Shown: positions 1-9,226 of the stretch, piece after piece
How positions within the stretch are numbered: position 1 is the first letter of the stretch
Layout: each line of letters opens with the position of its first letter
From: Promethearchaeota archaeon
Lineage (GTDB): Archaea > Asgardarchaeota > Lokiarchaeia > Sigyniarchaeales > SOKP01
Assembly: GCA_016839705.1 (NCBI GenBank)
Contig: JAEOTR010000017.1
Span: 1 to 64,000 of the forward strand
Length of the DNA stretch: 64,000 bases
Direction of reading: 5' to 3'
Notes under the pieces: generated by a model
The model's database searches: none
Told to the model about the DNA's origin: nothing
The model's input: only the letters and a program-made list of their open reading frames with translations
Translations under genes and position numbers: made by a program

Positions 1-2474
1 GTGCTATTTGAAAATTCATATTCTTTTCCTCCCAATGCCTCTGACTCCGCAGTTACACTTATCTCTACAACATCATCCTCTTGAAAAGTTGTCCCCTTTG
101 ATTGAATATCAACCCACACTATATCAGAATTACCATTTGTGACTGTATTAGAAACTGTACTATCACCCATAACAAAATCATATTCTTCCCCATTGATTTT
201 GACTTCTTTAATTAATAAATCCTTTGACCCCGTATTTTTAATGTTGAATACCGCATATCCTTTGTCAAATATTTCTGCATCCTGAATCATGAAATTAGAT
301 TCTAAAAGCGTATAATCTATTTTATACAATTTAACTAAACCAAGATTAGAGATGTATGTTGGTACAAATATATCAAAATCATATGCCCCATCATCGGGAA
401 TATAATCTTTCCACAGATTGCCTTCTTGTGTAGTATCGGTATTAATCCTATCAACATATGTTCTTCTGATATCATTTTGATCGACATTCTCTGGATTCGT
501 AGGTGTATTAAAAAACATCAATCTAACTAACTGACTCTGAAACCAGCTTGCACCCATTTTTCCGGTAGTGGGATCTTGATACTCATCCTCATTAAACACA
601 GTATTTTCTGCCCAATTGTCTTCTTCCATTCCTAAACGTTTGTAAGTCGCAGTATGATCATTGGGAATCCTTATCATCCAAGGCCACTTTCCCTCATCTC
701 CACCCAAACCTACAATCATTAAACCGAAATACACCAAAACATAGTCTGCACCTAACGCTCTAAATGCTTTTGCACTATACCTCTCATTGGTTTGCATTAG
801 AGCCATACCTGTCAAGCCTATTCTAGTATGGTTCAGTGTTGCGTTGTCGTTTACAGTCGTTACATTCCCAATAGGTGTAAGCCAATACCCGTAATCCCAC
901 CAAGACACTACAACGTCAGTGCCTTCTAAGTTAGATCTCATCCATGTTAAAGATTCCTCCCAATCATGAACAACTCCTGCAGGATTAATTTGAGTAAAAG
1001 AAAATTGTTCCACGGAAATATCTGTAGCATGAACGACTTGGGCAACTCCTAAAAAACCAACAATCATAAATAGAGCAAGAATTTCTGAATTCCCTACTGT
1101 TCCTTTTAATTGCCTTTTACGTTTTCTACTAACACCTTCTCTTGCTCCTAGAAAACTGCCAAAAATATTAAGTATACTTACTAATCCATAAGCTCCTATT
1201 AAAGAAACTGCAGGGGCAAAAATTAAGATTATACGGATCATACTCCCTGTAAAGTAAAACATTAATAGCACAAATGCAACTAGAAATATCTCTGGAGCAT
1301 TTAAAAGTTTGAAGCAGAAATAAATTCCAAGAGGGGCTAATATTAATGGAATTAATGAATTATAGTAGAAAACGCTCCACGGACTTGGCATTTGTTCAGC
1401 AACCGAAGCGACTAAACTTATATTTTCACGGAACAAAGGATTAAGTATAGTTTGAAATCGTGCACCAAAACCAAAAGGAATAATGTCTGGTGCAACCCAT
1501 AGAATAATTGCAAAGATTACTAATGCCGGAATAACACCCCATTTTATACCATTTATTAAGTTTTTATACAAATTGGGATGATCTTTTCTCTTTGATTGAA
1601 TTATATGAAATACTACTAAAATAATGGTAAATAGAAAAATCCCTCCCGTTTCTAAATCCGAAAATAGAGCATTAACATTAAAAGACGTATATAAAGAAAA
1701 TATTAATAAACCAGTTCCCTCAACCACAGCATAGGTGATTAATATATTTTGATTATATTTATCAATAAAAATTAGAATGACACAAAGAATTGGTATAATT
1801 AAATACACAAATTGGTATCCACCCCAACTTAGAGATAAATATCCTAATGAAAGGCCAGCTATAATAGCGTGAAGAAATTTACCCGTTCTCATAGCTTTTA
1901 AAAGAAAAAGGAATGTTAATAAAGATGCAAATACTCCAATTGTTTCATTATCAAAAAACCCTGCCATTGTACGTTGCATATAACCAGGATTAAAAGCTAA
2001 AAAAAATGCAGCTATCAATCCCGTACCACGATCATGAATTTCTTTCCCTAAATAATAGGTTAAAAGTACCGTAATACCACCCATAATTGCTGGGAAAAAA
2101 TAGCATATGTCATATAAGGTAATTTGCAGACCAAAAAAGTTAAACACCTGGTAAATGGAAACAACAGTAAAAGTAAGACCAGGACGTAATGTTCCACGAT
2201 AAAAACCAGTTGGATACCAACTCTTGAAATCATGCCAACTAAAATACTCGTAAATAGTATGTGTTGATAAATATTCTGAGTTATACCATTGAATCCAAGG
2301 ATCAAATGCTTTGATTAAACGTGGACCTCTAAAAATTGGGGTCATTCTAACTAATATGGCTAAAACAACAACAAGAAAAATGGCTATAAAAAATAGGACG
2401 TTACGTGTCTTTAAGCTTATAGACGTTCTAATACGATCACGGAAGTTTCTAAGTGAAGCAAGGATCTTTACCAT
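1..2474 (-). CDS. aglB: Dolichyl-phosphooligosaccharide-protein glycotransferase (STT3/AglB), C-terminus cut by window edge
   Basis: Catalytic subunit of the archaeal oligosaccharyltransferase, which moves a lipid-linked glycan onto Asn in N-x-S/T sequons on the outer face of the membrane. The first 824 codons are visible from the ATG at 2474; the gene runs off the left edge. Seen: a basic N-terminal stretch, a first membrane helix at about 27-43, an FDPW motif with Asp58 (the first acidic motif of STT3), the GFFDNE-type second acidic motif after the next loop, many further membrane helices to about residue 480, then the family signature WWDYG at residues 525-529 at the start of the soluble domain. 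The visible soluble tail includes Ig-like beta-rich sequence. Divergent from truA. Family assignment is firm; the glycan donor cannot be read from sequence. Confidence 0.93.
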   Translation of the reverse strand, partial: MVKILASLRNFRDRIRTSISLKTRNVLFFIAIFLVVVLAILVRMTPIFRGPRLIKAFDPWIQWYNSEYLSTHTIYEYFSWHDFKSWYPTGFYRGTLRPGLTFTVVSIYQVFNFFGLQITLYDICYFFPAIMGGITVLLTYYLGKEIHDRGTGLIAAFFLAFNPGYMQRTMAGFFDNETIGVFASLLTFLFLLKAMRTGKFLHAIIAGLSLGYLSLSWGGYQFVYLIIPILCVILIFIDKYNQNILITYAVVEGTGLLIFSLYTSFNVNALFSDLETGGIFLFTIILVVFHIIQSKRKDHPNLYKNLINGIKWGVIPALVIFAIILWVAPDIIPFGFGARFQTILNPLFRENISLVASVAEQMPSPWSVFYYNSLIPLILAPLGIYFCFKLLNAPEIFLVAFVLLMFYFTGSMIRIILIFAPAVSLIGAYGLVSILNIFGSFLGAREGVSRKRKRQLKGTVGNSEILALFMIVGFLGVAQVVHATDISVEQFSFTQINPAGVVHDWEESLTWMRSNLEGTDVVVSWWDYGYWLTPIGNVTTVNDNATLNHTRIGLTGMALMQTNERYSAKAFRALGADYVLVYFGLMIVGLGGDEGKWPWMIRIPNDHTATYKRLGMEEDNWAENTVFNEDEYQDPTTGKMGASWFQSQLVRLMFFNTPTNPENVDQNDIRRTYVDRINTDTTQEGNLWKDYIPDDGAYDFDIFVPTYISNLGLVKLYKIDYTLLESNFMIQDAEIFDKGYAVFNIKNTGSKDLLIKEVKINGEEYDFVMGDSTVSNTVTNGNSDIVWVDIQSKGTTFQEDDVVEISVTAESEALGGKEYEFSNS

Positions 2475-2671
2475 GTCAGTTCATTTTAAATTTTAAAAAA
2501 TTGAATATTTATTAACCATAATTAAATTGTGAATATAAAAAATGTCCTTCGGATTAAAATGTTTTTTTTTAATTTGACATATTGTAAAATTCAAAATAGT
2601 ATAGATGAGATTTAATATTTTGCATTTTTAATATCCTAATATGAGGTATTAGATAAATAGATAAAATTAAA

Positions 2672-3526
2672 TTGGGAAGGATGGAAAAAAATAGATACCT
2701 TTTTAAGATGTATTATTTTGGGAAATCAAAATATTTCGGCTCTCAAAGACAACCCAATTTACTTACAATAGAAGATTGTGTTTTAGAAGCATTGATTAAC
2801 AAAAAATATATAAAAAATGTCAAAGATTCTGGATTTGAAGCATCAAGCAGAACAGATAGATTCGTCTCTGCTCGAGGTGCATGCTTCACATGTATTCTAA
2901 AAAAGAAACCAATTTTAATGGAGATAAATTCAGCTTTACCGTTTGAGATCGGAGTTTGGGCTTATGTAAAAGTACCACTAAATTTCTTATCAAGATACAA
3001 TGCAATCTCACGTCATTATATATACATGGTTCCAATTTCGCTTTCTACTTATCAAAAAACCAAACCCATAAACATTGAAGTAATGCAAAAAGCTTGTAAT
3101 AAATTAGTAGGAAAACATGACTTCATTAATTTCTCAAAAAGAGAAAAAAATGAAACAGTCACCGCGAGAGATATGGATCTTGTTGAATTATCAATAAATA
3201 ATGGGTATCTAATTTTTCAATTCAAGAGTAGAGCATTTCTAAGACAACAGGTTCGACGTATGGTTAAAAAGATCTTGGAACTCGGAATGGGTGAGATTCA
3301 ATACGAAGAATTTCTAAAATTATTGGATCCTACCCAACCTATATCCTATCAACCCGCAAACCCAAAAGGTCTAATTCTTTGGGATGTAAAATATGGTGAT
3401 GAAATACAAATAAAAGAAGATAAGAAGTCCAAAGAAAGAATGGAAAAATTTTTTGTAAACAATGAAATAATTTCAGGTTTTAAACAAGAGCTATTCAGAA
3501 TCCTGCAACATAATGATTTTAGCTAA
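2672..3526 (+). CDS. truA: tRNA pseudouridine synthase A (TruA family)
   Basis: Converts U38-U40 of the tRNA anticodon arm to pseudouridine. The catalytic motif SRTDR is at about residues 59-63, with Asp62 as the predicted nucleophile; Q25 in a GSQRQP segment and an RAFLRQQVRR helix match the family. At 284 residues the length is normal for archaeal TruA. The start given is TTG; the ATG three codons later (2681) is equally possible and is better placed relative to the purine-rich sequence upstream. The last 36 bases overlap the convergent RFC small-subunit gene. The C-terminal tail after about residue 245 is lysine-rich and looks lineage-specific. Confidence 0.88.
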   Translation: MGRMEKNRYLFKMYYFGKSKYFGSQRQPNLLTIEDCVLEALINKKYIKNVKDSGFEASSRTDRFVSARGACFTCILKKKPILMEINSALPFEIGVWAYVKVPLNFLSRYNAISRHYIYMVPISLSTYQKTKPINIEVMQKACNKLVGKHDFINFSKREKNETVTARDMDLVELSINNGYLIFQFKSRAFLRQQVRRMVKKILELGMGEIQYEEFLKLLDPTQPISYQPANPKGLILWDVKYGDEIQIKEDKKSKERMEKFFVNNEIISGFKQELFRILQHNDFS

Positions 3527-4462
3527 AAGTGCTTGTAACTGAATATCTTCCGTTCCCCCTTGACTCAAGCGGTATTCAAATTCAGCTAAAAGTTTCGATA
3601 ATTCAATTTTTAATCCCTCAGCAACATCTAATTCATAAATTTCTCTATGAATATTTTTTATTATATTCTGACCAGAAAGACCATATTCTTTAATTAGATC
3701 ATTTAAAAGCTCAATAGATAATTGTAATTGACCCTTCAAAGCTGCGTTCAGTATCTTTTTTATATTTTCAGGTGGAACTTCTCCAGCTACTCTAAAAACA
3801 ACATCTTGATCAATATTTTTGGATATCGTTCCACAAGATTGTAGATAATTTATCGCTCTTCTACAATCTCCCCTAGATACATCTACTATAGCAAGTAAGC
3901 CTTCAGAAGTAAGTGAGATTCCCTCTTGATTTGCCACATAGTTTACTCTTTTTTTTATATCTTCATCACTTAAGGAGGAAAATCGAAATACAACACATCT
4001 AGATTGAATCGGGGGGATGATCCTGTTTGAATAGTTACATATTAAAATCATTCGGCAATTTTTGGTATATTTTTCCATAGTCCTCCTTAGAGCTTGTTGA
4101 GCAGGAGAAGTCATATTATCAGCTTCGTCTAATATTAAAATTTTAAAACGGATATCTGATGAGGGTTTTGCCTTAGCAAAATCCTTGATATAGGTCCTTA
4201 TGACATCTATTCCTCTGGCATCACTAGCATTCAGTTCTAAATATGCTCTATTTAAGATCATCTTCCGTCCATATAATTCTCGAACCATTGCCAGTGCTGA
4301 AGTTGTCTTTCCTGTACCAGCTGGACCCGCAAAAATGAGGTGTGGCATAGATTTATCCTTAATGAATTGTTTAAGACGCTTAATGATACCTACTTGATTT
4401 ACGATATCATCCAAAAGTTTTGGTCTGTATTTTTCAACGAAAGGTCTATTTTCAAGAGGCAT
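3491..4462 (-). CDS. rfcS: Replication factor C small subunit
   Basis: AAA+ clamp-loader subunit that opens PCNA and loads it on primed DNA. Seen in 323 residues: RFC box II-like EKYRPK near residue 10, Walker A GPAGTGKT at 46-53, Walker B with DEAD at 112-115, and the SRC arginine-finger motif at 154-156. The C-terminal helical collar follows. No intein or frameshift. It overlaps the 3' end of truA tail to tail by 36 bases. The large subunit (RfcL) is not in the window; PCNA is, at about 16 kb. Confidence 0.95.
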   Translation of the reverse strand: MPLENRPFVEKYRPKLLDDIVNQVGIIKRLKQFIKDKSMPHLIFAGPAGTGKTTSALAMVRELYGRKMILNRAYLELNASDARGIDVIRTYIKDFAKAKPSSDIRFKILILDEADNMTSPAQQALRRTMEKYTKNCRMILICNYSNRIIPPIQSRCVVFRFSSLSDEDIKKRVNYVANQEGISLTSEGLLAIVDVSRGDCRRAINYLQSCGTISKNIDQDVVFRVAGEVPPENIKKILNAALKGQLQLSIELLNDLIKEYGLSGQNIIKNIHREIYELDVAEGLKIELSKLLAEFEYRLSQGGTEDIQLQALLAKIIMLQDSE

Positions 4463-4568
4463 TTTTTTTATTAGACGAATTTAAGTTTTAAGTGATTATA
4501 TTAAGAATTAAATTTTCTTAATTCTATATTAATATTCATATCTATAAAAAAAAACCTAACAGATATTT

Positions 4569-5873
4569 ATGACCGAATTTAAAATTACAAATATAAAATC
4601 ACGTTGGATATTAGATTCACGAGGAAATCCTACTGTAGAATCTGAAGTGTATGTGGGAAAAACTTATGCACGAGCAGCGGTTCCTTCTGGGGCATCTACA
4701 GGTGTTTTAGAGGCTCTAGAGTTACGTGATGGAGGGAGTGCTTTCAAAGGTAAGCATGTTACTAAAGCTGTTTCTAATGTAAATGACATATTAAGCAAAA
4801 AATTATTAGGCTTTGATGTACGAGAGCAAACAAAAATCGACGAAGAAATGATTAGGGTGGATGGAACTGATAATAAAAGTAATTTGGGTGCTAATGCCAT
4901 TTTATCTGTATCATTAGCAGTTTCTAAACTCGCAGCTGAAATATTAGAGATACCATTATTTACTCACATTCACAATCTAGCGTTCGATAAAAAACGCGAG
5001 GATTATCTCTTACCATTACCATCGTGTAACATTATCAATGGAGGAGAACATGCAGGAAATAATTTAGCAATCCAAGAATTTATGATTTTACCAATTGGTG
5101 CTCAATCCTTTTCGAATGCAATACAAAACGTAGCGGAAGTATATCAAACATTAAAAGTATTGTTAGCGAAGAAATATGGTCCGTCAGCGATTAATGTTGG
5201 AGATGAGGGAGGTTTCGCTCCGAATTTGTCTTTAACCTCCGAAGCTGTTGAAATAATAATTGAAGCAATTGAGGAAGCAGGATTTATAATGGGCACTGAT
5301 TTTGTTCTGGGAATGGACGCTGCTGCAAGTGAATTTTTTGAGAATGGGATTTATAACATAGATGGTAAAAAATTGAGTGAAGAAGAATTGTTGCAATACT
5401 ATCTTGACTTAGTTCAAGATTATCCATTTAAATCAATTGAAGACCCGTTTGATGAAAAAGATTTTAGAAGTTTTGCTAATTTAACTGCAAAAATTGATAA
5501 ATCAATGCAAATCGTGGATGATGATTTAACGGTAACTAACATAAAAATCCTGCAAAAAGCGATTAATGAAAAAGCGGGGAATGCTTTATTACTAAAAGTA
5601 AATCAAATCGGTTCTCTAACAGAAGCTATAAATGCATGTAAGATGTCTTTTGAAAATGGATTTAATGTAATGGTATCTCACCGTTCTGGGGAGACTGAAG
5701 ACCCATTCATCGCAGATTTAGCAGTGGGATTATGTACAGGGCAAATAAAAACTGGGGCTACCTGTCGATCTGATCGTTGCTCAAAATTTAATCAACTTCT
5801 TAGAATCGAGGAACAACTAGGGAGTCAAGCAATTTACCCTAAAAATTTAGATTCATGGAAAAAATTTCAATAA
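4569..5873 (+). CDS. eno: Enolase (phosphopyruvate hydratase)
   Basis: Interconverts 2-phosphoglycerate and phosphoenolpyruvate in glycolysis/gluconeogenesis; Mg-dependent homodimer or octamer in the cytosol. The 434-residue product is full length. It carries the N-terminal SRGNPTVE segment and PSGAST loop, [10 protein letters not shown] with the catalytic Glu, the metal-binding Asp in the EDPFDE motif, the catalytic Lys in [10 protein letters not shown], and the C-terminal signature SHRSGETED. Monocistronic, divergent from rfcS, with a T-rich stretch right after the stop. Confidence 0.97.
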   Translation: MTEFKITNIKSRWILDSRGNPTVESEVYVGKTYARAAVPSGASTGVLEALELRDGGSAFKGKHVTKAVSNVNDILSKKLLGFDVREQTKIDEEMIRVDGTDNKSNLGANAILSVSLAVSKLAAEILEIPLFTHIHNLAFDKKREDYLLPLPSCNIINGGEHAGNNLAIQEFMILPIGAQSFSNAIQNVAEVYQTLKVLLAKKYGPSAINVGDEGGFAPNLSLTSEAVEIIIEAIEEAGFIMGTDFVLGMDAAASEFFENGIYNIDGKKLSEEELLQYYLDLVQDYPFKSIEDPFDEKDFRSFANLTAKIDKSMQIVDDDLTVTNIKILQKAINEKAGNALLLKVNQIGSLTEAINACKMSFENGFNVMVSHRSGETEDPFIADLAVGLCTGQIKTGATCRSDRCSKFNQLLRIEEQLGSQAIYPKNLDSWKKFQ

Positions 5874-5887
5874 GCGATAAATAAATT

Positions 5888-5912
5888 TATTTTTCTTTTT
5901 TACTTTTTTTTT
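5888..5912 (+). terminator. T-rich putative transcription terminator of enolase
   Basis: A pyrimidine stretch with several T runs (5, 6 and 10 T) starts 14 bases after the enolase stop and extends into the 3' end of the convergent methyltransferase gene. Archaeal RNA polymerase terminates intrinsically at U-runs without needing a hairpin. Functional assignment is inference from composition and position. Confidence 0.4.
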
Positions 5913-6547
5913 ACAAACCTGAACACATTTACATCTATTTCTTTGGTTTTCTTAGTATGAAAATCAAACGACCTTTCGAGAATCATGTTATAAGGAAAAA
6001 AATTCTCAATATACCAATTGAATTTTTCACAAAATTTAGAGATAAAATTAAATACCTTTTCTCCTGCTAAATGAATGGAGTATATCACATCTGAAAATGT
6101 GAATGCTTTTTCTAAAAAAGTTCGATCCGCTTTTCTTTTTTTCACCCCAAAAGGAGGATTCATAATAGTAGTAATCCTTGTTGTGTTTATTAAGTGTTTC
6201 TTATTCAGCTCTAGATTTTTAACATTACTGCATAAGGGGAATATGATATTTTCCAACCCTAAGTCTGTTATATTGCGTTTCAAAGAAAGCAATGCATTAT
6301 TATCTATATCAACACTTAATATTGCATTCGCATTTAAGTAAGCACTTGCGATAGATAATCTACCTGTTCCCGATCCAAGATCAATAATAAATCTATTTGT
6401 TATATCATTATATTCAAAACCCGCAAAAAATATTATATCAACTGCACTTATCGCATCAATACAATATTGTTCCAATTCTACTTTAGGGTTAATAAATGCT
6501 TCAGTGTTTTGGATGATAGAGATTAATTCTTTCTTGTTAATTTTCAT
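5900..6547 (-). CDS. METTL5-like rRNA adenine N6-methyltransferase
   Basis: Class I SAM-dependent methyltransferase of 215 residues. Motif I IDLGSGTGRLS is at about 55-65 and the amino-methylase motif NPPF at 130-133, followed by GVKKRKADRTFL. In eukaryotic METTL5 (18S rRNA m6A) the same place reads NPPFGTK followed by a D-x-x-FL block, so an rRNA-directed m6A methylase is the best call. The N-terminal motif EQYCIDAISAVDIIF also matches the family (usually E-Q-Y-x-T-x-x). Lone minus-strand gene converging on enolase. Annotations as PrmA-like or putative RNA methylase would be the generic alternative. Confidence 0.78.
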   Translation of the reverse strand: MKINKKELISIIQNTEAFINPKVELEQYCIDAISAVDIIFFAGFEYNDITNRFIIDLGSGTGRLSIASAYLNANAILSVDIDNNALLSLKRNITDLGLENIIFPLCSNVKNLELNKKHLINTTRITTIMNPPFGVKKRKADRTFLEKAFTFSDVIYSIHLAGEKVFNFISKFCEKFNWYIENFFPYNMILERSFDFHTKKTKEIDVNVFRFVKKK

Positions 6548-6661
6548 CCGTAAAAAGGTCTACTCTTTTACAATTAATTCAATATATTTATTTATTTTAT
6601 TTAATTCTATTTACTTAAAATAGAAAGAAATTGGGAAATTAAAAGATTATTGTTGATATAA

Positions 6662-7261
6662 TTGGACAAAAAAACTCTAAATAATAATGAAATCGTTTTA
6701 ACTGGTCAATATCTTGGTGTAGTCGAGGAATTTCTACCCGATAAGCAATCAACTTTTGTGAAAGATGGGCAGATTTATGCAAGCAGATCAGGATTACTTA
6801 ATATTGATCATAAAAAACGAAAAATCGAAATCAAAACAAATCAAGAAGAAAATTGGAAAATTGTAAAAGTTGGGGATGTGGTAATTGGCGTAATTTTATT
6901 TTTACGACAATACTCTGTTGGTATAAATTTTTATACAATAAATCAAAAAGTTCATTTCAATTCAGGTTATTTTGGGAATATTCACGTGTCTCAAATTTCA
7001 GATAGATATGTTGAAAAAATACAAGAAGCTTTTCAAATTACAGATATAGTTAGAGCTCGTGTCATCAAACTCAATTATAATGAATTTGATCTAAGTACAA
7101 GTGAAAAAAATCTTGGAGTCATTTATGCGGATTGCGTAATTTGTGGGACTCCTCTCGTACAAATTGGGTATAATAAACTTCGTTGCGAGAGGTGTGGAAA
7201 CCAAGAAACCAGAAAATTAGCTACTGATTATAGAAAAGTTGATCAACCCTTAAGGTACTAA
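6662..7261 (+). CDS. csl4: Exosome complex RNA-binding protein Csl4
   Basis: Cap subunit of the archaeal RNA exosome, recruiting DnaG and RNA to the Rrp41/Rrp42 ring. In 199 residues the architecture is an N-terminal beta domain with a PG-like segment (LPDKQSTFVKDGQIYAS), a central S1 domain (about 65-145) and a C-terminal zinc ribbon with CVIC and CERC cysteine pairs at about 160-185. Start is TTG at 6662, 111 bases after the divergent methylase start. Csl4 close to rpoL is a recurrent archaeal arrangement, which supports both calls. Confidence 0.9.
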   Translation: MDKKTLNNNEIVLTGQYLGVVEEFLPDKQSTFVKDGQIYASRSGLLNIDHKKRKIEIKTNQEENWKIVKVGDVVIGVILFLRQYSVGINFYTINQKVHFNSGYFGNIHVSQISDRYVEKIQEAFQITDIVRARVIKLNYNEFDLSTSEKNLGVIYADCVICGTPLVQIGYNKLRCERCGNQETRKLATDYRKVDQPLRY

Positions 7262-7318
7262 TTTTTTTATACTAAAAAGGTAATTAAATTAGGTATAATT
7301 AATAAAAGGGGTCTTCTG

Positions 7319-7537
7319 TTGAAAAAAATAGGGAAAAGAGTTATACATTTTTATAATAATAGCGGCTCATTAGATAATGCTGTTGCATTCCTAGAGAATA
7401 TCCAAAAAAAGATCAATTACCTTAATTTAAATGTAAGTATTGAGGGAAAAAATATAAAGATCACATTATTTGGTTCACGAGATCTTCAAAGCTTAGCAGT
7501 TGAAAGATTAAAGGATCTTGCAAATCAGTACTTATAA
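7319..7537 (+). CDS. Small conserved-looking protein, possibly Pcc1-like
   Basis: 72 residues between csl4 and rpoL. TTG start preceded by GGGG with a 7-base spacer, a good ribosome-binding site. Not recognised with certainty. Predicted order is beta (KRVIHFYNN), long helix, two beta strands (VSIEGKNIKITLFG) and a C-terminal helix with regular leucines. That beta-alpha-beta-beta-alpha order and the size match Pcc1, the dimerisation subunit of the KEOPS tRNA-modification complex, but no diagnostic motif is visible. The function is a hypothesis; the reading frame is well supported by position and spacing. Confidence 0.6.
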   Translation: MKKIGKRVIHFYNNSGSLDNAVAFLENIQKKINYLNLNVSIEGKNIKITLFGSRDLQSLAVERLKDLANQYL

Positions 7538-7632
7538 AATAAACTTCTTGCGCACAAAACCATAAAAAATTTATTTCATTTTTAATATTTTTTATTAAGG
7601 TTATTAAATCCCATTGATGTGGAATTATTAAA

Positions 7633-8142
7633 ATGGCAAAGAAAAAACCAACTAAACCCGTAGTAGAAGATGAAGATGAATTGGATGAGATAGAAGATGA
7701 TCTTTTAGAAGAGGATGATCTTTTAAGTGATTTTCCCGAAGGAAGTGAAAAAGCTGAGAATGGCACCGTTTCTTCATCAATCGGGGAGAGTGATATTGAT
7801 TCTGAGGAAGAAGAGGAAATATATGAAATAGAGGAAGAACCCAGATATCCGGATTATAGACATCTGAGATTAAACTTGATTAAGGCGAGTGGTGACCATG
7901 ATTATGAATTAAGTATTGAAGGACAATCTCACGGTTTTTGCAATATTCTTGTTAAACATTTGTTACAAACCGAAGGAGTTACAGCTGCTGCGTATAAAGT
8001 AACTGGGATAGTTCCTCCTCAAATATTTATTCGTCTTGACGATAGTAAGAAAATTAAAATCAAAGATATTTTGTTAAAAGCCATTGAATCATTAAGAGAA
8101 GAAGTGCTTGGAGACCAAAAACTCTTCCAAAAACTTATGTAA
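7633..8142 (+). CDS. rpoL: DNA-directed RNA polymerase subunit L (Rpo11) with acidic N-terminal extension
   Basis: Small assembly subunit of RNA polymerase (Rpb11/AC19/alpha family) that dimerises with RpoD. The conserved core is residues about 75-165: a first beta strand, the EGQSHGFCNILVKHLL helix (family consensus E-D-H-T-L-x-N-L/A-L), a beta hairpin, and a C-terminal helix of LLKAIESLREEV type. Residues about 10-72 are an acidic low-complexity extension very rich in D and E. Typical archaeal RpoL is about 90-100 residues, so this one is nearly doubled by the extension. Start ATG is preceded by an intergenic gap of 95 bases. Confidence 0.85.
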   Translation: MAKKKPTKPVVEDEDELDEIEDDLLEEDDLLSDFPEGSEKAENGTVSSSIGESDIDSEEEEEIYEIEEEPRYPDYRHLRLNLIKASGDHDYELSIEGQSHGFCNILVKHLLQTEGVTAAAYKVTGIVPPQIFIRLDDSKKIKIKDILLKAIESLREEVLGDQKLFQKLM

Positions 8143-8199
8143 TTTCTATTCCTTCTTTTATATGAAAACTTTATAAGAAGCATAATTCAACTGATCTTA

Positions 8200-8652
8200 A
8201 TGGACTATGAGTTTTTGATAAGAGATCTAAATATAAATAAATCTCAAAAAGCGATTGGAACAGATAAAGGTTTAGCGAAGATTGGTGATGGAATTGTAAA
8301 TCTCGCTTACTCTATTGCTAAATCGATTGTTTTAACCAGAAATAATATAAATAATAATGTTTCAAGAACAGGATTAAAAGTCAGTAAGAAAATTTTAGCT
8401 AATTCATTAAAAAATGCAAATATGAAAGATTTCGCAAAAACTCGAGCTGATGCTCACGACCTTGCCGATACAGTAGAAGCTTTAGTCGCATACGTATGGC
8501 TAAAAAATCAAATTTCTTTACACGATATAATAGAATTTTTATCTAGTAATCTAACAGGGAATTTAACAATTAGAAGTGAAGAGATAATAAATGCAACCGA
8601 AGCTTTCACTAAGTTACTTATTAAGATTAAACCATTATTATATCAAACTTAA
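8200..8652 (+). CDS. RNase III-fold protein, archaeal type
   Basis: 150 residues with two motifs of the RNase III catalytic helix bundle. LAKIGDGIVN (about 25-34) corresponds to the family's LEFLGD-type signature and LADTVEALVAYVWL (about 87-100) to the second acidic motif D-T-F-E-A. The usual E-R/E-F residues in the first motif are replaced by K and I, so the metal-binding set is incomplete compared with bacterial RNase III. No dsRNA-binding domain. It sits 5 bases upstream of a DUF99 gene and downstream of rpoL, so a role in RNA maturation is plausible. Activity is uncertain. Confidence 0.65.
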   Translation: MDYEFLIRDLNINKSQKAIGTDKGLAKIGDGIVNLAYSIAKSIVLTRNNINNNVSRTGLKVSKKILANSLKNANMKDFAKTRADAHDLADTVEALVAYVWLKNQISLHDIIEFLSSNLTGNLTIRSEEIINATEAFTKLLIKIKPLLYQT

Positions 8653-8657
8653 TAAAA

Positions 8658-9218
8658 ATGAAAGAAAATCCTATAGTAATTGGATTTGATGATGCGACTT
8701 TTAATTTGAAGTCTGGTTCTGAGACTACTAGCTTAATCGGAGTTGTCTGTCAAGGTGTTAGAATAGTTAATCTAATTAAAACAGAAATTAAAATTGACGG
8801 AAACGATGGAACGGATAAAATAATAGAATTAGTAAGACAAAATGAGAAGCATGTCCAATTTATATTCACACACACGATAACATTTGGTGGTTTCAATATC
8901 GTTGATTTGGAAAAAATTTTTGGTGAAGTAAATAAACCGATTATCGCTATTAATGAACGAAAAGTTGATCTTAATTCAGTAATAAATGCCTTAGAAAAAG
9001 CTTTCCCAAATAATTCTAAGGAAAAAATCCAAAATATCTTCCATGCAGGCAATCTTTACCAAACTAATATTCATACTGCTGGAGGTTTATCACCAATTTA
9101 CTTCCATAGAAAGGGAATTGAAGTTAAAGAAGTAGAGTTATTGCTACAAAAAGTTTGTATTGATTCTAAATTGCCTGAGTGCCTACGAATTGCACATTTA
9201 ATAGGGAGTTTGTTTTAA
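8658..9218 (+). CDS. DUF99 family protein (endonuclease V-like fold)
   Basis: 186 residues matching the archaeal DUF99 family, which is distantly related to endonuclease V. Seen: N-terminal IGFDDATF motif (the first Asp pair of the family), LIGVVCQGVRIVN strand, ITFGGFNIVDLEKI (family F-A-G-F-N-x-x-D), and the C-terminal signature PECLRIAHLIGS (family P-E-P-L-R-x-A-H). The strand carrying the usual D-G before the GGFN motif reads THTIT here, so one acidic residue may be missing. Five bases separate it from the RNase III-like gene; very likely co-transcribed with it. Function unknown; nucleic-acid binding is inferred from the fold. Confidence 0.82.
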   Translation: MKENPIVIGFDDATFNLKSGSETTSLIGVVCQGVRIVNLIKTEIKIDGNDGTDKIIELVRQNEKHVQFIFTHTITFGGFNIVDLEKIFGEVNKPIIAINERKVDLNSVINALEKAFPNNSKEKIQNIFHAGNLYQTNIHTAGGLSPIYFHRKGIEVKEVELLLQKVCIDSKLPECLRIAHLIGSLF

Positions 9219-9226
9219 GATCAGCT

